Positions 1-5,133 of a stretch of DNA of 5,846 bases are shown here, in pieces; positions within the stretch are counted from its first letter, which is position 1; the number at the start of each line of letters is the position of its first letter. The translations under genes and the position numbers were made by a program. Origin of the DNA: Clostridiales bacterium (GTDB lineage Bacteria; Bacillota; Clostridia; Oscillospirales; Oscillospiraceae); contig JAJQFX010000205.1 in the NCBI GenBank assembly GCA_021200895.1, positions 1-5,846 of the forward strand. The letters run 5' to 3'. The notes under the pieces were generated by a model that saw only the letters and a list, made by a program, of their open reading frames with translations, had not been told where the DNA came from and made no database searches.

Positions 1-76
1 AAAACTCAATCTAAATGAAAAGATTTTTTTCCAATTTTTGCAAAACAAACACATTTTAAATTAGGTTTGAAAAAAA

Positions 77-97
77 CCCCCCCCCCCCCCCCCCCCC
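77..97. repeat. 21-base poly-C homopolymer tract flanked by A7 and T7
   Basis: Twenty-one consecutive C on the plus strand. They are preceded directly by seven A (70-76) and followed, after GCG, by seven T (101-107). The A7 and T7 arms are complementary and could close a stem around the tract. The minus strand is an uninterrupted G21 run, long enough to form an intramolecular G-quadruplex. Such tracts are prone to slipped-strand length change in vivo, and also to sequencing and assembly error. It lies in no credible gene. Confidence 0.9.
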
Positions 98-429
98 GCG
101 TTTTTTTGCGCCAAAAACCATTGATTTATCAACATTTCTCGCCCATTGCCCCATGTTTATCGCGGGGCAGATTTTTTCTCGACACGCTTCGCACCGGGAA
201 GTGCGCCCATTCACCGTCCAACGTGGTCCGATTCATATTGGAATTTTTGTGTGTATAAGAGCCAGGTTTTGCCATTTTCCTACATTTTTTGCGAATTTTG
301 TCGAATGCCTATTTTTTGCCGGGCAGATACTCCGGCACGGGCGGTTTGTTGAACTTAACTGTTTTCGTAAACGTGTTTCCGTTTATTTATCAATTTTGCA
401 CTGTACTCGCCAGAAGGCTCGCTTTCCGT

Positions 430-460
430 GCAGTTTCCGGCGAAAAGGGGCGGAAACTGC
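430..460. repeat. Perfect 10-bp inverted repeat, alternative to the upp terminator
   Basis: The arms GCAGTTTCCG (430-439) and CGGAAACTGC (451-460) are perfectly complementary, with an 11-base loop. No T run follows on either strand, so it is not itself a classical terminator. The right arm shares bases 451-454 with an arm of the neighbouring hairpin at 446-481, so the two structures cannot form fully at the same time. In leftward transcripts this hairpin would form after the terminator-like one. It could be a 3'-end stabilising structure or an alternative fold; its role is not known. Confidence 0.6.
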
Positions 461-481
461 CGATTCGCACTCTCCGCCCCT
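446..481 (-). terminator. Probable rho-independent terminator of the tsaE-tsaB-upp unit
   Basis: Read leftward, AGGGGCGGA (481-473) and TCCGCCCCT (454-446) form a perfect 9-bp GC-rich stem with an 18-base loop. The stem runs straight into a short U run: the last arm base plus 445-443 gives four T. It begins 17 bases after the upp stop codon. The large loop and short U tract make it weaker than a textbook terminator, but position and orientation fit the end of this operon. Confidence 0.6.
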
Positions 482-498
482 GCTCAGGTCAACGATAT

Positions 499-1143
499 TT
501 ACTTTGTGCCAAAAATTCGGTCTCCGGCGTCGCCCAGGCCGGGAACGATGTAGCCGTGCTCATTCAAACAGTCGTCCAGCGCGGCTACATAGACCTCTAC
601 GTCGGGATGCTCTCTGGCGATGCAGTCCATCCCCTCCGGGGCGGCGATAATATTCATCATAGTGATTTTTTTGCAGCCGTACTCCTTCATAAACTGGATG
701 GCTGCGGACGCGCTGCCGCCGGTGGCCAGCATGGGGTCAACGATGATGACATCCCGCTCCGCAATGTCCGGGGGCATTTTGCAGTAATATTCCACCGGAG
801 CCAGGGTTTCCGGGTCGCGGTACAGGCCGATATGCCCCACCTTGGCGGAGGGCAGCAGGTTCAGCACGCCGTCCACCATCCCCAGCCCGGCGCGGAGGAT
901 GGGCACGATAGCCACCTTCTTGCCGCTGAGGGTCTGGCAATGGGCGATGCCCACCGGGGTCTGAACGTCCACCGGCTCTGTGGTCATATTCCGGGTGGCT
1001 TCATAGGTGATGAGGGTGGCGATCTCCGCGACGATGACGCGGAACTCATGGGTGCCGGTCTTTTCATTCCGCAGAATCGCCAGCTTGTGGGAAATCAGCG
1101 GATGCTCCAGAACGTGCAGCTTCGGATTGTCTTTGTACAACAT
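499..1143 (-). CDS. upp: Uracil phosphoribosyltransferase
   Basis: This cytoplasmic pyrimidine-salvage enzyme joins uracil to PRPP to give UMP and pyrophosphate. The 214-residue product is near the usual family length (about 208-210) and looks complete. Visible hallmarks are the opening PKLHVLEHPLISHKLA-type N-terminus, PILRAGLGM (81-89), the type I phosphoribosyltransferase PRPP loop VDPMLATGGS (135-144), and the uracil-recognition C-terminus with GYIVPGLGDAGDRIFGT (197-213). The ATG start is supported by AAGGAG nine bases upstream (plus-strand 1153-1158). It is the last gene of a leftward cluster, 46 bases after tsaB, with a probable terminator 17 bases beyond its stop. No pyrimidine-responsive leader or PyrR-type attenuator is visible in the short gap to tsaB, so it is probably co-transcribed with the tsa genes; this is inferred from spacing and the lack of a clear promoter. 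Confidence 0.97.
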   Translation of the reverse strand: MLYKDNPKLHVLEHPLISHKLAILRNEKTGTHEFRVIVAEIATLITYEATRNMTTEPVDVQTPVGIAHCQTLSGKKVAIVPILRAGLGMVDGVLNLLPSAKVGHIGLYRDPETLAPVEYYCKMPPDIAERDVIIVDPMLATGGSASAAIQFMKEYGCKKITMMNIIAAPEGMDCIAREHPDVEVYVAALDDCLNEHGYIVPGLGDAGDRIFGTK

Positions 1144-1189
1144 AGAAACGCGCTCCTTCTTATCTTGAAAGTTGTGGCCTCTGACCGCA

Positions 1190-1906
1190 TCAGGGGGTCT
1201 GCTTCGCGTTCAGCCGTTCACGGCGCTCCCGCTCCGCCTGGCTCAGCCGGAGGTATCGAGCCTCCAGAGCGCCGCCGGAACAGGGCTGCTCCGTCTCCAG
1301 CAGCCGGAGGGCCGCCCGCGCAACCCCCCAGGCCCTTTGATGCCGCAGATTTTCCGGGGCAAGCACCAGGTCAAAGCCCCTCTCCTTCCCATAATTATAG
1401 CATAGTTCCGCCCCATCGCCAACTAGAAATTGCGGGTTTCCCCTCATTTTTTCCGAGGCAAACAGCTCCTCCAGGCTGATAGCCCTGTCCTCCGTCAGCC
1501 GGGTGAGCGTTCCCCGGCCGTCGCTTTCAAACAGGGCGTTGTACACCTGGCTGCGCCGGGCGTCCATGGCGCAGCAAATCATGCCGGGCACCATGCTGGC
1601 GTTCCACGCCATCGCCTCCAGGGTGGACACCCCCACGCAGGGTTTCTCCTCCGGCCAGGCCAGCCCTTTGGCCGTGGATAGGCCGATGCGCAGCCCGGTA
1701 AAGGAGCCTGGGCCGTTGGCGCAGGCGATCAGGTCGATGTCGCTCAGCGTCAGCCCCACGTTTTTCAGCAGGCTTTCGCACATGGGCAGCAGCGTTGTGC
1801 TGTGGGTCATGCCGTTATTCTGATACGCTTCCGCCAGCAGGAAGGCGTCCCGGCACACAGCCACCGACGCCGCCTTGGCGGAAGATTCCAGCGCTAAAAT
1901 ATTCAA
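1190..1906 (-). CDS. tsaB: tRNA t6A37 threonylcarbamoyltransferase complex subunit TsaB
   Basis: TsaB is the catalytically inactive paralogue of TsaD. It is a scaffold that, with TsaD and TsaE, transfers threonylcarbamoyl to A37 of ANN-decoding tRNAs in the cytoplasm. The 238-residue product has the ASKHA-fold start MNILALESS (1-9), the diagnostic GPGSFTGLRIG (65-75), GLA and VGVSTLEAMA (91-100), the DARRSQVY segment (115-122) and the family C-terminus ARYLRLSQAERE (216-227). The start codon is TTG: no in-frame ATG occurs until residue 33, and the TTG product begins exactly as the family does. GGGAG lies ten bases upstream. The TTG overlaps the tsaE stop by four bases (TTGA), which points to translational coupling and roughly equal output of the two partners. 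The arginine- and glutamate-rich tail after residue 223 is slightly long but unremarkable. TsaD and TsaC are not in the window. Confidence 0.96.
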   Translation of the reverse strand: MNILALESSAKAASVAVCRDAFLLAEAYQNNGMTHSTTLLPMCESLLKNVGLTLSDIDLIACANGPGSFTGLRIGLSTAKGLAWPEEKPCVGVSTLEAMAWNASMVPGMICCAMDARRSQVYNALFESDGRGTLTRLTEDRAISLEELFASEKMRGNPQFLVGDGAELCYNYGKERGFDLVLAPENLRHQRAWGVARAALRLLETEQPCSGGALEARYLRLSQAERERRERLNAKQTP

Positions 1907-2349
1907 AATCCTTCCACTCCCGTTATCGTGATGTTGCGGCTCTCCTCATCGCCGCCCCGGCGGATGTCCACCCGGACGCAGCCCTCCAGGGCGTCCTCCA
2001 CATTCTCGCTCCACTCCACAGCGCAGATACCGCCCCGGGCCAGGTAGTCCTCCCATCCGATGTCGTACAGCTCATCAGAGCCGCCCAGCCGGTACATATC
2101 GAAGTGGAACAGGGGCAGCCGTCCCCCCTCGTACTCGTTGACGATGGTAAAGGTAGGGGATGTGACCCGTCCGGTGAAGCCCAGCCCTCTGGCCAGGCCA
2201 CGGGTGAAGGCCGTCTTTCCTGCCCCCAGGTCGCCGGTATAGGCCAGCACCGTCCCCCGGCCCAGAGCAGGGGCCAGGCGCTCCCCCAGCGCCTCCGTTT
2301 CGGCGGCGGAATGGGTTTCATACTCCATGGGCAGTCGCTTCCTCTCCAT
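1903..2349 (-). CDS. tsaE: tRNA t6A37 synthesis ATPase TsaE
   Basis: TsaE is a small P-loop ATPase that binds the TsaB-TsaD dimer and is needed for turnover of t6A synthesis. In the 148-residue product the Walker A loop GDLGAGKT is at 39-46, followed by the family-specific SPTFTIVNEY (64-73), FHFDMYRL (81-88) and VEWSEN (111-116). It is the first gene of the leftward cluster, about 21 bases from the predicted transcription start, and overlaps tsaB by four bases. The start is ambiguous. The ATG at 2349 has GGAAG at good spacing. An ATG seven codons later (2328) has AGAGGAAG upstream and gives an N-terminus, MEYETHSAAETEALG, closer to typical TsaE proteins. I give the longer form because its ribosome binding site spacing is better, but residues 1-7 (MERKRLP) may not be translated. 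Confidence 0.95.
   Translation of the reverse strand: MERKRLPMEYETHSAAETEALGERLAPALGRGTVLAYTGDLGAGKTAFTRGLARGLGFTGRVTSPTFTIVNEYEGGRLPLFHFDMYRLGGSDELYDIGWEDYLARGGICAVEWSENVEDALEGCVRVDIRRGGDEESRNITITGVEGF
1917..1921 (-). promoter_or_regulatory. Ribosome binding site supporting the TTG start of tsaB
   Basis: GGGAG on the minus strand lies ten bases upstream of the TTG at 1906 and inside the 3' end of tsaE. A second purine stretch, GGAAGG (1915-1910), sits only three bases from the start and is too close to be the main site. Together with the overlapping TTGA junction this supports reinitiation or coupled translation. Confidence 0.55.
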
Positions 2350-2376
2350 TGCAAAGTCTTCCGCAGTATCGCTGTC

Positions 2377-2405
2377 ATTATAGCATACCCGCCCCGAAGA
2401 TGCAA
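2377..2405 (-). promoter_or_regulatory. Sigma-A promoter of the tsaE-tsaB-upp unit
   Basis: Read leftward, there is a TTGCAT -35 box (2405-2400), a 17-base spacer, and a perfect TATAAT -10 box (2382-2377) preceded by TGC, the extended -10 signature. The -35 box matches consensus in only its first three bases, which the extended -10 would compensate. Transcription would start near 2370, leaving a leader of about 21 bases before the first tsaE ATG, with no room for a riboswitch. Confidence 0.8.
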
Positions 2406-2411
2406 AAGCTG

Positions 2412-2440
2412 TTTACATCATTCCGCGTTCGTGTTATAAT
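2412..2440 (+). promoter_or_regulatory. Sigma-A promoter of the SEDS gene
   Basis: TTTACA (2412-2417), a 17-base spacer and TATAAT (2435-2440), with TGT immediately before the -10 box forming an extended -10. Eleven of twelve hexamer bases match consensus, so this should be a strong constitutive promoter. The likely start is near 2447, giving a leader of about 38 bases. Its -35 box lies only six bases from the -35 box of the opposing tsaE promoter. Confidence 0.85.
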
Positions 2441-2484
2441 AGGCTTGCTATCGTTTCCCATTTACCCCAGAAAGAAGTGAAACC

Positions 2485-3696
2485 ATGTCCGCGATACGCG
2501 ATTTAATTGTAGACGCCCTGAAGGGGGCGGACCATATCCTGCTCTCCCTCTGCGTCCTGGCCAGCTCCTTTGGCCTGGTGCTGATTTACTCCGCCTCCCG
2601 GTACCGGGAAGGCTTTCACAGCCTGCCCATGAAGCAGGCCATGTGCATTGGCATTGGTATTGTGCTGTATTTCGTGATGAGCCAGCTGAATATCCGCATG
2701 CTGATGGAGCGGTGGTATATTGTGGTTCCGCTGTGCGTGGCCTTCCAGCTGCTGGTGCTGGTGTTCCCCGCCGCAGCCAACGCCACCAGCGGCAACCGGG
2801 CCTGGGTGGACATCCCCGGCATCCCCTTCACCATCCAGCCCGCCGAAATCAACAAGCTGTTCTTCACCATTCTGCTGGCCGGCTTTGTAGTGTACCTCCA
2901 AAAGCGGGGCGACCCCAGCAGCATTTCCTCCGTCGTGCTGCTGGTGCTGGCGCTGGGTATCCCGGTGGGCTTTATGGTGGTCGTCACTGGAGACGTGGGC
3001 TCCTGCCTGATTTACGTCGTGATATGGCTCGCCATGCTGTGGTGCGCCGGTATCAAGAAGCGCTGGTTTGCGCTGGGCATAACCTGCGTGGGCGCGGCCG
3101 GGCTGGTGCTCTGGAACATCCTGCCGGACACCAACTATATGAAGCGCCGCATCCTGGTGGTGCTGGATCACAGCTATGACCCACAGGGGGTGGGCTTCCA
3201 TCAGCGGCGCTCCCTGATTGCCATCCGCTCGGGCGGCCTGACCGGTCAGGGCTATTTACAGGGCACCATCACCCAATCTTCCTCCTCCAACTCCCTGCCG
3301 GAGCGGACGACAGATTTCATCTTCTCCTCCTGCGCGGAGGAGTGGGGGCTGGTGGGCTGCACGGTGCTATTGCTGGTGCTGGCCGCCATTGTGCTGCGCT
3401 GCCTGTATATCGCCCTGACCGCCAGCGACTCCTTCTATGCCCTGATTGCCGTGGGCTACAGCTCCATGCTGCTGGCCCAAATCGTCATCAACGTGGGGGT
3501 TTGCCTCTATGTGGTGCCCACCATCGGCCTGACCCTGCCCTTCATCAGCTACGGCGGCTCCTCCATCATCACCAATTTCGTTGCCATGGGGATATTGTCA
3601 GGCATCAAGTCCCGCTCGCTGCCCAACTGGCTGCGAGACCGCTCTGACATCAAATGGGGGACGAACGGCGAGCAGCATCGCCAAATTATGGAATAG
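2485..3696 (+). CDS. rodA: SEDS-family peptidoglycan glycosyltransferase (RodA/FtsW/SpoVE-like)
   Basis: This is an integral membrane polymerase that links lipid II into glycan strands, normally together with a class B penicillin-binding protein, during elongation, division or spore cortex synthesis. The 403-residue product has about ten hydrophobic segments (roughly 17-37, 51-67, 77-95, 124-138, 148-167, 173-189, 195-213, 288-311, 317-344, 361-374). Family marks are GNRAW (103-107), QPAEINKL (118-125, usually QPSE), GDVG (169-172), IAIRSGGLTGQG (245-256), PERTTDFIF (272-280) with the presumed catalytic Asp277, EEWGLVG (285-291) and LPFISYGGSS (351-360). The loop just before PERTTDFIF has a serine-rich stretch, SSSSNS (265-270), about three residues longer than I recall for E. 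coli RodA. The promoter is strong but the ribosome binding site is weak (AGAAGTGA, 2473-2480). It appears monocistronic, with its own promoter and terminator. The RodA-versus-FtsW/SpoVE assignment is uncertain: the DPQGVGF segment resembles RodA, while GLTLPFISYGGSS also suits FtsW. No partner transpeptidase gene is in the window. Confidence 0.93.
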   Translation: MSAIRDLIVDALKGADHILLSLCVLASSFGLVLIYSASRYREGFHSLPMKQAMCIGIGIVLYFVMSQLNIRMLMERWYIVVPLCVAFQLLVLVFPAAANATSGNRAWVDIPGIPFTIQPAEINKLFFTILLAGFVVYLQKRGDPSSISSVVLLVLALGIPVGFMVVVTGDVGSCLIYVVIWLAMLWCAGIKKRWFALGITCVGAAGLVLWNILPDTNYMKRRILVVLDHSYDPQGVGFHQRRSLIAIRSGGLTGQGYLQGTITQSSSSNSLPERTTDFIFSSCAEEWGLVGCTVLLLVLAAIVLRCLYIALTASDSFYALIAVGYSSMLLAQIVINVGVCLYVVPTIGLTLPFISYGGSSIITNFVAMGILSGIKSRSLPNWLRDRSDIKWGTNGEQHRQIME

Positions 3697-3710
3697 CCTC
3701 CCACAAACTA

Positions 3711-3746
3711 CGGCGCCGGACAACCGTCCGGCGCCGCTTCTTTATT
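3711..3746 (+). terminator. Rho-independent terminator between convergent SEDS gene and glmM
   Basis: A perfect 11-bp GC-rich stem, CGGCGCCGGAC (3711-3721) with GTCCGGCGCCG (3726-3736), closes an AACC tetraloop. It is followed rightward by CTTCTTTATT (3737-3746). The stem begins 14 bases after the SEDS stop codon. On the other strand it begins five bases after the glmM stop and is followed by TAGTTTGTGG, a poor U tract. It should work well rightward and perhaps weakly leftward, insulating both convergent units. Its T-rich part overlaps the end of glmM. Confidence 0.88.
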
Positions 3747-5097
3747 CCGCTTTCGCCTCGTGGCCCTGGGCGCGGATGACCTCCAGCACTGAGTCCACAT
3801 AGCGTTCGCACTCCTCCTGGGTCTCCGCCTCCACCATGACACGAATCAGTGGCTCGGTGCCGCTCTCCCGCACCAGGATGCGGCCGCTGTCTCCCAGCTG
3901 GTCGGCCACCTTCTGCACAGCCGCCTGCACCACGGGGTCGTTCTGGGCCTCCGGCTTGGAGCGCACTCGGATGTTCTTCAGCACCTGAGGATAGATGCGC
4001 ACCGGCTTAGCCAGCTCCGACAGGGGCATCTTCTTTGCCAGCAGCACCTGCATCATTTTCAGGCTGGTCAGGATGCCGTCTCCAGTGGTGGCATACTTGC
4101 TGAAGATGATGTGGCCCGACTGCTCGCCGCCCAGGCGGTTGCCGTGCTGGGTCATGTACTCATAGACGTACTTGTCTCCCACGTCGGTCTTGGCATAATC
4201 GATGCCCGCCGCGTCAAACGCCTTGTACAGGCCGAAGTTGGACATAACGGTGGTCACCACCGTATTCGTCAGCAGCTTGCCCCGCTCCTTCATATAGTTT
4301 GCGTAGATATACATGATCAGGTCGCCGTTGACCACATTGCCCTTCTCATCCACGCAGAGGCAGCGGTCCGCGTCCCCGTCATAGGTGAAGCCCACGTCCA
4401 GCTTATGCTCCACCACGAAGGACTGGAGTGCCTTGATATGGGTGCTGCCCACCCCGTCATTGATATTCACGCCGTCCGGCTGGTCGGCCATGACGTAGGT
4501 GGTCGCCCCCAGCGCGTCAAACACGCTGCGGGCGATGGATGAGGCGCTGCCGTTGGCGCAGTCCAGCCCCACCCGCATCCCACGGAAGGAGTAGATGGCC
4601 TGGGCAATCAGGTAGCCCATATAGCGATTGCGGCCCGCTTCATATTCCACTACGCGGCCCACCTCGGCCCGCTGGGCCAGGGGCAAGATGTCCACCGGTT
4701 CGTCCAGGTAGGCTTCGATTTTCTGGATGGTCTCCTCGTCCATCTTCTCGCCCCGGCTGTTTAGCAGCTTAATGCCGTTGTCATAATAGGGGTTGTGGCT
4801 GGCAGAAATCATAATGCCGCAGTCAAACCCGTCCGTATGGGCGATATAGGAGACGCTGGGGGTGGTAGTCACCCGCAGCATATAGGCGTCCGCGCCGGAG
4901 GCGTTCAGGCCAGAGGCCAGGGCGCTTTCCAGCATATCGCAGGAGCGGCGGGTGTCCTTGCCGATGACCACCCGGCACCGCTCCCCCTCCTTATGGTAGC
5001 AGGCGCCCAGATAGCGGCCAATGCGGTAAGCGTGCTCCGCCCGCAGAGAAACGTTTGCCTCCCCGCGGAACCCGTCCGTGCCAAAATACTTTCCCAT
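3742..5097 (-). CDS. glmM: Phosphoglucosamine mutase
   Basis: GlmM converts glucosamine-6-phosphate to glucosamine-1-phosphate, the step before GlmU in making UDP-GlcNAc for peptidoglycan and other wall polymers. The 451-residue protein is full length for the family. It opens with the GlmM-type MGKYFGTDGFRGEAN, carries the phosphoserine loop ISASHNP (97-103, Ser100), the metal-binding DGDADR (240-245, Asp240/242/244), the substrate-specificity loop GGEQSGH (323-329) and the phosphate-binding RESGTEPLIRV (410-420). The GEQSGH and ISASHNP forms favour GlmM over phosphomannomutase or phosphoglucomutase. The ATG start has a purine-rich GAGGGAGGG ten bases upstream (5108-5116). It follows the ABC ATPase gene by 36 bases on the same strand with no recognisable promoter between, so the two are probably one transcript. 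It converges on the SEDS gene across a shared hairpin. Confidence 0.98.
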   Translation of the reverse strand: MGKYFGTDGFRGEANVSLRAEHAYRIGRYLGACYHKEGERCRVVIGKDTRRSCDMLESALASGLNASGADAYMLRVTTTPSVSYIAHTDGFDCGIMISASHNPYYDNGIKLLNSRGEKMDEETIQKIEAYLDEPVDILPLAQRAEVGRVVEYEAGRNRYMGYLIAQAIYSFRGMRVGLDCANGSASSIARSVFDALGATTYVMADQPDGVNINDGVGSTHIKALQSFVVEHKLDVGFTYDGDADRCLCVDEKGNVVNGDLIMYIYANYMKERGKLLTNTVVTTVMSNFGLYKAFDAAGIDYAKTDVGDKYVYEYMTQHGNRLGGEQSGHIIFSKYATTGDGILTSLKMMQVLLAKKMPLSELAKPVRIYPQVLKNIRVRSKPEAQNDPVVQAAVQKVADQLGDSGRILVRESGTEPLIRVMVEAETQEECERYVDSVLEVIRAQGHEAKAE

Positions 5098-5133
5098 TGT
5101 GATAAGGCCCTCCCTCTCACGCGCAGCGCTGCG

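Larger units (their letters stand above)
1..498. other. Gene-free AT-rich region left of upp
   Basis: No convincing gene is visible on either strand. The open frames here are short, lack a good ribosome binding site, and encode low-complexity or unrecognisable peptides, for example a proline run read through the C tract. The left edge is strikingly AT-rich (12 G/C in the first 60 bases), unlike the GC-rich genes to the right. The stretch holds several T runs (24-30, 35-39, 101-107, 172-177, 285-290, 312-317), a 21-base C run, a short repeated word GGGCAGAT (165-172 and 321-328), and small inverted repeats (190-194 with 201-205; 317-322 with 332-337). The two hairpins at 430-481 are listed separately. 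I infer an intergenic region between the end of the upp operon and an unseen gene to the left. Promoters for that neighbour could lie here, but I cannot identify one with confidence. Confidence 0.75.

Noticed and set aside
126..134. TTATCAACA, one mismatch from a DnaA box
   Set aside because: It is isolated. The only other similar word (near 387-395) is poor, and there is no dnaA, dnaN or box cluster, so an origin is not supported.
67..258. Small plus-strand frame beginning MKKTPPPPPP
   Set aside because: The proline run is merely the C21 tract read in frame. There is no ribosome binding site and the remainder is unlike any known protein.
24..317. T tracts suggesting phased, intrinsically curved DNA
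   Set aside because: Only two pairs (24-30 with 35-39; 285-290 with 296-299) are spaced by one helical turn. The remaining tracts are out of phase, so curvature is not convincingly supported.
317..337. 6-bp inverted repeat TGCCGG/CCGGCA as a terminator
   Set aside because: The T run lies before rather than after the stem on the plus strand, and the minus strand is followed by A, so it has no terminator polarity. The stem is also short.
289..1479. Long plus-strand open frame of 396 codons over upp and the tsaB end
   Set aside because: It lies antisense to upp, whose family motifs are unmistakable. The translation is histidine-, glycine- and arginine-rich without any family pattern and has no ribosome binding site. 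It is a shadow of GC-rich codon use.
2503..3201. Minus-strand open frame of 232 codons opposite the SEDS gene
   Set aside because: It is a histidine- and glutamine-rich translation with no recognisable domain, exactly opposite a well-supported membrane protein gene.
5122..5133. 12-base palindrome CGCAGCGCTGCG between the ABC ATPase stop and glmM
   Set aside because: There is no loop and no T run, so it cannot act as an intrinsic terminator. A single GC-rich palindrome of this length is weak evidence for an operator.
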